The notes beneath the pieces are model-generated. The model saw only the letters and a program-made list of their open reading frames with translations, was not told the origin of the DNA and did not search any database. Below are positions 1-42,800 of a stretch of DNA of 64,000 nt, piece after piece (the first letter of the stretch is position 1; each line of letters begins with the position of its first letter). The position numbers were made by a program, and so were the translations under genes. This DNA is from Megaustenia siamemsis. Taxonomy: Eukaryota > Mollusca > Gastropoda > Stylommatophora > Ariophantidae. The DNA is taken from NCBI GenBank assembly GCA_032433765.1, contig JAVIAB010000047.1:12175107-12239106 (forward strand), given 5' to 3'.

Positions 1-24
1 CCATTTTTTTAATTGTTTCTAAGT

Positions 25-296
25 AAAAGTAAAGGTTCCCTCCCTTGCCTTGCTAGGTGTATGGGGAATATGGTGTTGTGACCATATTTTTCTATGACTA
101 CAGCACATTTTGGATGATGTGGTCAGTATCACGCCAGGACGCCGTTACATCCCAGAAAAATCTCTGGTACCCATTTTAGAAGCTGGGTGAACCCCGGGGC
201 CTTGTCAGTCTGAAAAAAATCCACCACTGCTGGGGATCAAACCCGGACCATTGTGGTCTGGAAGTGAGCACACTAACCACTCAGCCACCGAGGCTT
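25..296 (-). mobile_element. SINE-B copy (tRNA-derived)
   Basis: Read on the minus strand, it starts with a tRNA-like head ending in a B-box-like GGTTTGATCCC. It continues into a body shared with SINE-A (GGGTACC, TTTTTCTGGGA, a Taa/acaccatattcccc end). It resembles the plus-strand copy at 41410-41685. Confidence 0.7.
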
Positions 297-482
297 AATT
301 GTTTATGCTGCTTTTAAAAAAATGAGACAAATGACAGCTGAGCTATCTGTATTTTAACAATATCCCTTGTTGGCTTGCCAAGTCTGTCACAAATTCATTA
401 AAACCTTGTTAGTCTGTTCATTTTAGAGTGAGCCAGGAAAAGATTTGTGGCTACAATAACAAGCCCATGTAAAACCTCACCT

Positions 483-1400
483 TCTTCTTCCTTTCAGCTC
501 CCTGTGGAGCATAGGTCTTCAGCAAACACTTTCAACTCCCAAAGGTATAGGTCTTCAACAAATACTTTCAGCTCCTTGTGGAGCATAGGTCTTCAACAAA
601 CACTTTCAAATCCCTGTGGAGCATAGGTCGTCAACAAACACTTTCAACTCCCATAGGTATAGGTCTTCAACAAATACTTTCAACTCTCATAGGTATAGGT
701 CTTCAACAAACACTTTCAGCTACCATAGGTATAGGTCTTCAACAAACACTTTCAGCTCCCTGTGGAGCATAGGTCTTCAGCAAACACTTTCAACTCCCAT
801 AGGTATAGGTCTTCAACAAATACTTTCAGCTCCCTGTGGAGCATAAGTCTTCAACAAACACTTTCAGCTCCCTGTGGGGCATAGGTCTTCAAATACTTTC
901 CAAGCCGTTCTGTTTCTTGCCATTCTTTTAAAATCATTCAATGTCTTCCCCATCATCTTCATCTCTGCTTCCACTTATCTTCTCCAAGAATATTTTGGTC
1001 TTTCTCTTTGTCTCTTCCCCTGGGAATTAAAAAAAAAAATGGCCTGTCGTCTAATACTCTCAGTTGGCTTCTGCAGTATGTCAACTATCTAATGTCATCG
1101 TCTTTGCTGAATCTCTTTGTCCACAGGTATTTGAATGGTACTTTCCCATAATTCTAAGTTAGTGATTTTTTTTTTTGCGTGATTTAATCCTGCCATTTCT
1201 ATCTTTTTGTTCTGCACAAGCATCTGTTAATGAAGATCTGTATACTTGTGGTTGTCATTTTTTCCTTCTCCATTTTTCACAGTCAAATAGCAGGACTGAT
1301 TTAACATTGGCGTTAAATGGAGTTAGAAAATTGTTATTTGTGTATTTAACCTCATTTGTTAGAATCTCCATAAGTTTCCCAGTGCAACAAAGGCTCCTTT
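483..1400 (-). mobile_element. RTE-like LINE, 3' end fragment with internal tandem expansion
   Basis: From about 895 to 1400 the sequence follows the 3' end of the LINE at 5586-8560 closely (for example cattcttttaaaatcattca and ctctcagttggcttc). The terminal about 38 bp of the element are tandemly repeated at 496-895. The reading frame is broken in several places, so this is a dead fragment. Confidence 0.85.
496..895. repeat. 38-bp minisatellite derived from LINE 3' terminus
   Basis: About ten imperfect units alternate between two spellings, ctccctgtggagcatagg and ctcccataggtatagg. Both are followed by tcttcaacaaacactttca. The unit is the last 38 bp of the RTE-like LINE, seen in single copy at 5617-5653 and 53340-53380. 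Confidence 0.9.
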
Positions 1401-1750
1401 TTTTGTACCCTAAAACCTCACCTTGCATAAAGCATTTTCATTCCCATATGATGCTATCAGTGTCAGACATGGACACTCATGACTAGTCTATGGCAAAAAT
1501 TAGTCACCACAGAAATTCATCTTCTGCTGCTGCATTCACCCAACAATTACTCTTCATTGCCAGCCCTTAAAAGGATATAGATTGTTGTGTTGTAGTTTCT
1601 AGCACAGCATTCATATTTTGCACCTTTTGGCCCAACACATCCAACTTCAGTACCAAGTTGTCTTCCCTCTTGGATCCCTCCCTACGGCTTGGCTAAACTG
1701 GAGAGTCTGTTTCCAGGAGCACCACTTGGAGGTAGTATGGTTTTGATCAG
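1401..1750. other. Unassigned intron-9-distal sequence
   Basis: I see no coding exon or known repeat here. The segment is moderately AT-rich and leads into the 43-bp array. Confidence 0.4.
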
Positions 1751-1965
1751 TCTGTGGTTCGCTATCAGCTGTGAGTCACCAACTACTCTCAGCAATGTGG
1801 TTCGCTATCAGCTGTGAGTCACCAACTACTCTCAGCTATGTGGTTCGCTATCAGCTGTGAGTCACCAACTACTCTCAGCTATGTGGTTCGCTATCAGCTG
1901 TGAGTCACCAACTACTCTCAGCTATGTGGTTCACTATCAGCTGTGAGTCACCAACAACTCTCAGC
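1751..1965. repeat. 43-bp minisatellite, 5 units
   Basis: Five units of 43 bp read tgtggttcgctatcagctgt followed by gagtcaccaactactctcag. They are almost identical, with single changes in the first and last copies. Confidence 0.95.
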
Positions 1966-2460
1966 TCAGTTATGTTGGTTGTGCTTTTTTGTCCTCCACC
2001 ACTGAAATTAAAAATTTTAGGAAAAATCATTGGAGGGGCAAAGAGACAGTCAGAAATTAGATCATAAGAGAAAGAGTTTACTTAAAACTAATCTTGAACT
2101 ACATTGAGAGAACAAATAAGATGGTCTTCCAACCAGGAACCCAAATGCCACAAGGCTTACAAGAAAAGGAAAAGAGCCTGCAGCTGACACAAAGTAAAAT
2201 GAAGCACAACCAGTACAGAAACTTGATAACAGATTTTAAATAACAGTTATTCTGGCTCTCAGGAACAAAATAACCAGAATTTGCATCTCCCTCACCTCCC
2301 AACATGGTATAAGAGCATGGGAAGAATATCAGGTGAGAGCAAATGCTCCAGTCACAGAAATGACAAAATTTAATGAACTGCCCACATTTTGATGTTTATA
2401 TTTGGACATATATGTGTCCATGGATAGGTTATTATCTCATATAAGTCTTTGCAAACTTAC
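1966..2460. other. KDM1A intron 10 sequence, no feature recognised
   Basis: This is the start (in transcript order) of the intron after exon 10. It contains no recognisable exon or repeat. Confidence 0.4.
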
Positions 2461-33652
<31,192 letters not shown>

Positions 33653-34290
33653 TGTTGCTAGTACACACTTGCCAGGTGGGGATGCCTCAATGTTCAAAGT
33701 TTGTTCACAGCCAAATCGTAATGCTGAATTATGTATTATTGTGTCATATGTCTTGCTATGTTTAGTTTATCATCTCTGTATTTAATAAATTTATTCTAAA
33801 TATATGTATAATTATTTAGTATATTATAAATTTATGAATGGGATATAATAACCATTCGCCATTCATTTGTAATGTATTTCTTATATATATATTATTTTTA
33901 GCATTTGATTATTTTTTTTAATATATAATTTTTACACAAATATTATCTAGTTAATTAATTTCTTTCATGTTCTACATATTTTTGTTAATTTAACATTCTC
34001 AACTGTTTGTTGCAATTAATGGTCTGATTTGTAAAACTATTAGATTACAGTCCAGGGTATATTTCATTTGGCCTTTCATCTTAGACTTATAGACAGTCTG
34101 GTTTAACAGTCGACGTCGATATAGCATTTTCTTATTTGAAAACGGAGCAAAGATGCTAAACACTTGGACTGAAGTACCAGCGACATATAGCTAACCTCAT
34201 CCACTGGGCAAAATCTTACTTCACCTCCCCCACATTAGTTCAAGTAAAACACAAATCAATCGGGACAAGGACAGAAAGAAAAGGCGATGA
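33653..34290. other. Region upstream of KDM1A start codon
   Basis: It should hold the KDM1A 5' UTR and promoter. I see no TATA box or clear motif. From 33760 it is very AT-rich. Confidence 0.3.
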
Positions 34291-34299
34291 TCAGGTCGC

Positions 34300-34775
34300 A
34301 TGTCCCTTGTGTTTCTCACCATCATCGATCGCAATCTCCGCAACGAAGGTTGGCTACCATGGATCGCCATTCTGCTCTGTCTCTTGCTTTTCTGGTGCAG
34401 GTTGTCATAGGCTGACTTGTCCATCTTTTGATGTTACTCGCCCATGTTACTCTTGGTCTGCCTCTGCCTCTATAACCTTGTATTTTCACCTCCAAGATTA
34501 CTTTTAGTAGGCTGTTGTGTCTTTTAACATGGTCCAAAAAATTCGCATTTGTCTTGTTTCAATTGTGTTTAGTAGTTCTCTTTTCAGTTGTAGTTGTTTT
34601 AATACTTTATCGTTTGTTTACTTTTCTTTCCACCCAAGTCTACTTATTCTATAAATCCACATTTCAAAGGTTTCAATTGTTGTGTTTCTTATGAGCTCCC
34701 TTTTTGTGTTAGTCTCTTTGAGAATGTCCACGTTGGTCTTTTTAGCTATCCAGGAAACTCTCAACATCTTTATGA
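34300..34775 (-). mobile_element. LINE-F 3' fragment, minus orientation
   Basis: The minus strand encodes HVKRHNSLLKVILEVKIQGY and RGRGRPRVTWASNIKRW, the same as the C-terminus at 42950-43170. Its 3' end faces left. Confidence 0.85.
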
Positions 34776-35089
34776 AAGAAATCCATTTATGTGGCCTCTA
34801 ATTGTCCTTTCATGTTTGTACACTGTCCCCGATTAACTTCCTTTGACCAGAATTGGCTCTTTATAGCACCGCTGAACTCTCTCACCTCTACTGACTTAAA
34901 CGTGTTATATAGCTGGTTAGGGGACGTAATACCTGCCTTACTCCGAATACTTGCAATCCATGCGATGTTTCTGCAGGGTGGAAAAAGGGGGGGGGGAGGA
35001 ACTAACTGGAGGGTGAAGCGGAAACTTGATCAGCTGTGGACTGCCGACCCTGCGATCTCTAAGAGTGCAACGAAAAAAGAGTGGAAACA

Positions 35090-35862
35090 AAAGGAAGCTT
35101 ATTACCAATATCCTAAAGACCTACAACAATTACTTAATGTGACAAACATAACAAGCAAAAAATATGGACTAGATATGAATATAAAAAAGACTAAAACTAT
35201 GATCATAAACAAAGAAAATTCTCAAGACCTACAATTAAATATCACAGTTGAAGGAATACATCTGGAGACAGTCCAGAGCTACAACTACCTGGGACATACT
35301 ATAACCAATGATGGAAAATGTAAAATTGAAATAAACAAAAGAATTGGTATGGCAAAAAGTAATTTCAATGCCATGAAAATTATACTAACAAAACAAATAT
35401 CAGCAGGGCTGAAACTAAGAATGGCAAAATGTTGCATCTTCTCAATATTCCTGTATGGTGCAGAAACATGGACATTAGACAAGAAAACAGAACAGAAAAT
35501 TGAAGCCTTTGAAATGTGGATTTGTGAAGAATATGTAGAATTTGATGGAAAGAAAAGATAACAAACGATGAAGTTTTAAAACAACTAAAAATAAAAAGAG
35601 AACTACTAAATGCAATTAAGACAAGACAAATGAAATTTTTGGGGCATGTTAAAAGACACAACAACATACTAAAAGTAATATTGGAAGGAAAATACAAGGT
35701 AAAAGAGGCAGAGGCAGACCAAGACTAACATGGACGAGTAACATCAAAAGATGGACAAGTCAATCTATGACAACCTGCACCATCAAAGCAAGAAACAGAG
35801 TAGAATGGCGATCCATGGTAGCCAACATTCGTTGCGGAGAAGGCACGCGATGGTGATTACCA
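35090..35862 (+). mobile_element. LINE-F 3' fragment, plus orientation (frameshifted)
   Basis: It encodes NPKDLQQLLNVTNITSKKYG, HLETVQSYNYLGHTITNDGK, FSIFLYGAETWTLDKKTEQK and then a frameshift near 35525 before GRGRPRLTW-type sequence. It is truncated just after the YADD region. Together with 34300-34775 it forms an outward-facing pair. Confidence 0.88.
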
Positions 35863-36124
35863 ATATCATAGGGGGGTAATTTATTGTGACTGGGGGAACA
35901 GAGAAAAGATGCTATATATACGTATAGACGTATGAAATATTGAGTTCTTGCAACGTTAATTGAAGTCTCGTTGTGTTGTGATCTTTCTGCCTTATCACGC
36001 GGATGAACCATTTTATCTGTAGCACTTGGTAATGATTATATAAATATTTGTGAATGAAATCAGATATGTTTGACAAACTGGGACAAAGTGATTGGATTAT
36101 TCTACGTGCTGATCTATTTTAGGT

Positions 36125-36300
36125 TCATCATCATCGAGTGCCGTCACCGCAACGAAGGTTGGCTACCATGGAGCGCCATTTTTAGGTTCACTCAGCCTTA
36201 ATGAGGACGGGAGATTATCTTCGGGAAAAAAAAAATGGCGACTTGGTGTAGTGCTGGCCACACTGTCCAAATTATGTGTCGATTGTTAAAAAATGACACT
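36125..36300. mobile_element. LINE-F 3' scrap next to a SINE-B-like fragment
   Basis: 36125-36175 matches the LINE-F end (gcaacgaaggttggctacca). 36180-36300 resembles SINE-B body (ggttcactcagccttaatga, ggccacactgtccaaattat). Confidence 0.6.
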
Positions 36301-36619
36301 ACTGTCATCTTCTCTGGCCTTTCCTCCACATTCGAGTCGTTATGTAATTCTCTCGATCATGTTTATGATTTTATATTCAGATAACTGCTCTGCTCCCGAT
36401 AACGTTGTGACTAACAACTCTCATTTGTAGTCATCATTCGCGATGAGGTGGGACGCGTGGATATTTATATCTCTGTGCTAGGACTCTAAATATTTATAAC
36501 TTCATGGCGTTAGTTCGGCGGATATTTATATCTGGAATGGGATCATGCCGATCATGCCCAAAAAAGATATAAAAGCCATGACTCACATTCAGGGAAGACA
36601 ACCCAGTCTTGACTGTTCA

Positions 36620-36802
36620 CCTGTCGATGATCACTTCCGGGTTAGAAAGCTATGTCAACATCACATGAAGTATGAAGTGAGGCAATCACAACTTTGAGCA
36701 CAATTATACAACTAGCCCACGGTTTACAGCTAGTTTCTTCTACATATTTTCAAATTTTAGATAGATCGAACTGTTAGAATAACAACTTTAAGGGTAATTA
36801 AA
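36620..36802 (+). promoter_or_regulatory. Candidate CHMP2B promoter / 5' UTR
   Basis: The stretch just upstream of the CHMP2B ATG is free of recognisable repeats and contains an ETS-type site, TCACTTCCGG, at 36631-36640. Such sites are typical of housekeeping promoters close to transcription starts. The position of the start site is an inference, and no TATA box is evident. Confidence 0.4.
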
Positions 36803-36839
36803 ATGGCTGGTCTTTTTTCAAAGAAACCAACTGTCCAAG
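36803..36839 (+). CDS. CHMP2B: CHMP2B exon 1
   Basis: The start ATG lies in AAAATGG and encodes MAGLFSKKPTVQ, matching the family N-terminus (MASLFKKKTV). The donor is GTGAGC at 36840 and the exon ends in phase 1. The N-terminal amphipathic/basic segment is the membrane-inserting part of ESCRT-III proteins. Confidence 0.93.
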
Positions 36840-39800
36840 GTGAGCGAGTTTGATCATGAACGAAAAATACTGACAATTATTTTTACTATTTTCTTGTGGT
36901 TAGTAAGTAGTAAAAGCTATGCTATGGTAAAAGAGACCAGTATATAATTTATTTATTTCATTTAGATTACGTTGTTTATTAATTAATTTAATGTATTATT
37001 AAATAGTTAAAATAGGACTTATGGTTGTATTAGGTGATCATGTCTCTTCACAACTTTCGATCTCGACAGTTACTAGCTTAGAAGTATTGTTACACTGAGT
37101 ATTATTTATTTATCATTTCTGTTGTTGACCTGCCAAGCCATTCTTCTCTTAAGTCTTAAGCTGTCTGAGTACCTCCAGAATATATTATTTTATTTTCATC
37201 TTTATGATCTGATGAACATAAAATTATATAATATACGTATTTAATTTATGGAGCATCACGTCCTCCTTAGCGTCCTAAAAAATGAATTATTAATAACATT
37301 TTCATTTTCTGAATTTTCATTTTCGTAGCATTTTTACACTTAAGGCAGGTAACTTTACCTACCATTTTTTCAATTTACATTTACTTTAGATTTACTAAAA
37401 CTTTTAAAAGTTTACGAGTTGACAAGTTGCAGTACTGTTTACATTACATAAATTCATAAATAATTTTAGAAAACAATAAATTCAATAATCATTAAGGATT
37501 ATTGAATTTATTGTTTTCTAAAATTATTGAATTATTAATAATATATAAAAATTAATATAATAAACTTTTTGTCTTTTATAAACCATATCATATACGTAAA
37601 GTAAAGTACCCCAGTCTCGCCAAGTGGCATATAGGGAATATGGTGTTCGTGACCATAAATTTTAAAGACCTTCGGCACATGATTTTTGGGGTAATGTGGT
37701 CGGTATTACACCCGTGCCGCTATACTTTCCCAGAAAAAAAATCTGGTACCCATTAAAGGCTGGTTGAACCGGAAGCCGTCAGTTGGGATCAAACCCTACC
37801 TCTTGTCCTTTGTAGTCCAGTTCACTGAGCTATCGCGGCTAACAATATAATATAATTAAGGTAATTTATGAATTTAGCAGTTCTCTATTTCTGTTCATAA
37901 TAACATCCCCTTGCACTTTATTCGGTTGTTCTCTAATCTGTAATTAGAAGAGCTCTGGTTTAGAGTTAGAATTACCCTAAACCTAACCATAAATCTTGTT
38001 GAAATAATTAAATTAAATGCACAAAAACTAGAAGTAGTTGATACATTCAAATGCAAATTCAGCACAGTTAGCAAATGCTAACATGTGCGGTCAATTAGGG
38101 TAGATCACTTCACTCATTTAGCAGAAATTGAGTATGATTAGTAAATTACAAATTAATTATTAAATATATGGAAATCATAAATATTATGTAATTAATTTAA
38201 TGAGTAATAATATTTTGTTGAAGTACCTACAATGTGTTGAGTTATTTGCGGGTTATCGTCATTACACTTTGAACATGTTCATAGGTGCTCAGATCCCCTC
38301 CTCAGTAATTCCTACAGTGTCCAGCAACTGATGACTCCAAAATGTATAAACAGTGTTAAACAGTACTGAGTAATGACTGAACTCTTTCAGTACATATAAG
38401 GTTTTTATCAATGCAACAGAATAGATTTCATGAACACCAATTGTCAAGAACTTTATGGTTTTAAATATCAATCCAAATTCTTTATCTAACACATAAAACA
38501 TTAAAGTGCCCCATCATGCCAAGTGGCGTATAGGGAATATGGTGTTAGTGACCATCATTTTTACATACGTGATTTTTGGGGTATGTATATGGTCCTTTTC
38601 ATCTTGTCAGGCAGTCTAGTGGAGGTTATTGTGTATATTTTTTTAGGTTTTGTTTTTGTCGAATAGCTCTCGTGGCTAATTCTACCAATGTTTGACAAAC
38701 ACTCACGGCCACAGAATGAACAAATCAGGCCCACTAATCCACAGGGTTTTCCATCCTTTTTCATGAGTCTTTTCTCTTCTAAGTTTTGTCTTAGCACAGT
38801 CTCAAATGATGTTATACCATTCCTTATACATGCTCTCCATGATGTGTGCCAGATGTTCCCAGTCATTTTCACAGATGGAGAAGTAATTCAGAGATGATTT
38901 ACAGATATCTCTATATTGTAGTTTAGATCTGTTGATTTGTCTTTTTCCGTGTGTTAGTTCATCATATAGTTTATGCCTGGGGATGTGTTTTTCTTCCATT
39001 TGCTGGATGTGCCCCAGCCATCTTAGTTTTCAACATCTGAGCATCGACATGACTGTTGGGGTCTTGGCATGTTGCAGGACAGTTAAGTTGGTTATTTTAT
39101 CCTGCCATTTGATGTGCATTATTTTGCGGAGACATTCATTGCATGTGGAAGACATTTAGTCTTTTTTTGTTATAATAGTGTGCTAAGCACACAAGTTTGA
39201 TATATTAAGAGTTTAGTCTTCAGTGTTAGTTTTGTATTGTTCCAGGCCCTTTCTGTGAGTTTGCTGAAATAGCTGCCTTACCAATTCGGCTGTTTATTTC
39301 ATCCTCAAGAGAAGTGGTTTGCGTAACTGTGGAATCAAGATATGTGAATTTCTGAACTGATACTAGTGGACAATCTTTTAAAGTGATTAATAAAGATTTG
39401 ATGTCAACTTGAATTAGTATTACTGTTTTATGAACACTAATTGACAGTGAAAAAAGGTTGCATGCTTTGTCCAGGTTGTTGATCAGCAATTGTAGGGTGG
39501 CTTCACTATGAGCGACTAGGGCAGCATCGTCAGCAAATAAAAATTCTTTAAGTAGGGCAACATTTGTTTTTGTTTTTTCAATTGATTTTTGGGGATATGT
39601 GGTCATTATTACGCCTGTACCGCTTTACTTTCCCAGAAAAAAAATCCAGCACCCATTTAAGGCTGGGTGAACCTGGAAGCCATAGATCAGGATCAAACCC
39701 AACCTCTTGTCCTTAATAGTCCAGTTCACTAACCACTGCGGTATCGTGGCTCACCAGATAACATATTGTATATAAATTTCAAGATTTTAAAGATAATTGA

Positions 39801-42800
39801 ACAAGGAATTAGATTTCACTAATAAAATGATGCTACAAGAAACATATAAAGAAAAATGGTGGATAAATGACCAAAACAAAAAAAATGTAAATTGTAAATT
39901 TGTGACCTTTATAAGCAAATTACCATTGTAAATATCAATATAATATGAATTATTTTGTGGGAAAAAAAACAGTGAGCGTTTTGTCTTAAAGCAGCCTTGA
40001 AAGTTTGATTGATGTAGCTTAAAAATAAAATATCTTTCCTCATCAACTATGATGTATTGATTTCATTTTCACTGTAATCTTATTGATTTACTGGTTACAA
40101 ATATCCAACATAAGCTTTAATTCTTTTTCTAAATCCAGATCAAAATTGCTCAAATAACTGCTCCTGTTGTTGCTTAGATATTATCATTATTCAAATTATT
40201 AAAAAAAAAAAAAAGCTAATTTACTGGCTTCTTCTGCCATTATCACTTGAATTCTATCATTAAAATCAATACTGATCAGCGTCATTTCATTCAGTTGATT
40301 TTTATCAGTAATGAACACTTAATCCAAATAGAAAATCACACTCTTTTTGCACAATTTCTTTGTAAACACTATGTCTAGAAGAAGGAAAGAACTCTCAAGT
40401 AAAGAATGTTTACAAGAAATTAATATCAGCCAATGACATAGAAAATTTCCCTGGCCACAGTAAAAAGGGGAGCCGTGATAGCTCAGTGATTAGTGAACTG
40501 GACTACCACGGACAAGGGGTAGGGTTCGATCCCAACCGACGGCTTCCGGGTTCACCCAGCCTTAAATGGGTACCGGATTTTTTTCTGGGAAAGTAAAGCA
40601 GCACGGGCGTAATACTGACCACATTACCCCAAAAATCATGTGCTGAAGGTCTGTAAAATATAGGGTCACTAACACCATATTTCCCTATACGCCACTTGGC
40701 GTGACGGGGGTACTTTACTTTTTTTTTTTTTACAGTAAAAAGAAAAAAAAAGGAAAAACCACCAATTTGTTGAAAATTGGTGAATTTTTTTTCAAATTAT
40801 ACAACATCATATCTCACACAATGAAAACCCCAAAAAAATCAAACACCAAAGGAAATAAATCCAACACTCAGGGGTCGTAGGAAGTAGTATTTAGGAAGGT
40901 ATTTACTTTTTAACAACGACAAACTGTCAAATTTTGAAGAATTTGTATTTTGATACAGTAATTTTTACATGGGTATCATAACCTAGGGTTAATATATTGA
41001 AAAAATGTATTCTTTTCATGGTAGAAATCTGTTAGCGGGGAAGTGATCATATTTTCACATGGTCTTTTCACTTTATAACCTTTCTCTTGTTCCTACTTGC
41101 AATTATATGTTCATCCTGTAGTGGTTTTATATTTAACGTAAGTTTATTCACAGTGGCAGTGAAACTATGTTGTTATCTTTGTATTTCAGAACAACTACGA
41201 GCAAATGACAGGGTGTTGAAAAAACAGACAAGAGATCTTGATAGGGATAGAAATGCCTTGGAAAGAGAAGAGAAAAAGCTTGTAAGTTTAATTTTGTGAT
41301 GTCGGAAAAAAATATTTCACAGCGTAAGTCAGCCCTGATGACCTCTCAAATCACCAAAAAGATCTGACAGTTTTCTCCATATATCTTAATTCATGTGTTA
41401 CTGTAAAGTGAGGTCTTTCTTTGGTGTCTGAGTGGTTAGTGTTATCACTTGCCAAAGGGTGCAGGTTGGATTTTCAGAAGTGGTGGAGTTTTTTTTTCAA
41501 ACCCACATGGCTCTGAGGTTCACCTAGCCTCTAGAAATGGGTACCAGAGATTTTCTGGGAAGTAAGGGTGGCCCTGCATGACATCAATCATGTCACCCAA
41601 AAAATATGCCATGGTCATAGAAACATATGGTCGCTAACACCATAATTCCCCATACACCTAATAAGGCATGCCCTTTACTTTACAAATGTGTATCCTGTTT
41701 ATTTTATGCATGTTGAGATGAAATCAGAATTGTAATGCATTCTTGTGACGGAAACCCATAGTAAATTAAATGTAATCTTCAGTTATGTAATATATACATA
41801 TAATACACATATAAACCAATATATGCCTGCTTTATAGACTACACCAAAGCTTTCGATAGAATACACCATAACCAACTCATAGACTGCCTAAAGGATATAA
41901 ATCTAGATGACACAGACATACGACTAATATGTAATTTATACTGGGAGCAAACAGCAATAATAAGATATAACAAGGAGAACTCTACACTCATGGACATAAA
42001 AAGAGGAGTAAGACAAGGATGCATCCTATCATCAAGCTTGTTCAATCTATACACTGAGCAAATCTTTAATAACATCTCAGAGATACCAGGCCTAAACATT
42101 AATGGAAAGATAATCAATAACCTAAGATATGCTGATGATACTGTTCTACTAGCAGAAAATCCTAAAGACCTACAACAATTGCTTAATGTGATAAACATAA
42201 CAAGCAAAAAATATGGACTAGAAATGAATATCAAAAAGACTAAAACTTTGATCATAAACAAAGAAAATTCTCAAGACCTACAATTAAATATAACAGTTGA
42301 GGGAATACATCTGGAGACAGTCCAGAGCTACAACTACCTGGGACATACTATAACCAATGATGGAAAATTGAAATAAACAAAAGAATAGTAAGTAAAGTAC
42401 CCCAGTCACGCCAAGTGGCGTATAGGGAAATATGGTGTTAGTGACCCTATATTTTACAGACCTTCAGCACATGATTTTTGGGGTAATGTGGTCGGTATTA
42501 CGCCCGTGGTGCTTTACTTTCCCAGAAAAATCCAGTACCCATTTAAGGCTGGGTGAACCCGGAAGCCATCTGCCGGGATCAAACCCTACCCCTTGTCCTT
42601 TGTAGTCCAGTTCACTAACCACTGAGCTATCGCGGCTCCCTAGACAAAAGAATAGGTATGGCAAAAAGTAATTTTAATGCCATGAAAAATATACTAACAA
42701 CAAAACAAATGTCAGCAGGGCTGAAACTAAGAATGGCAAAATGTTACATCTTCTCAATATTCCTGTATGGTGCAGAAACATGGACATTAGACAAGAAAAC

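Noticed and set aside
34300..35862. Twin-primed LINE-F insertion
   Set aside because: Both parts carry the same 3' region in opposite directions. Twin priming would invert a 5' part instead, so two separate insertions are more likely.
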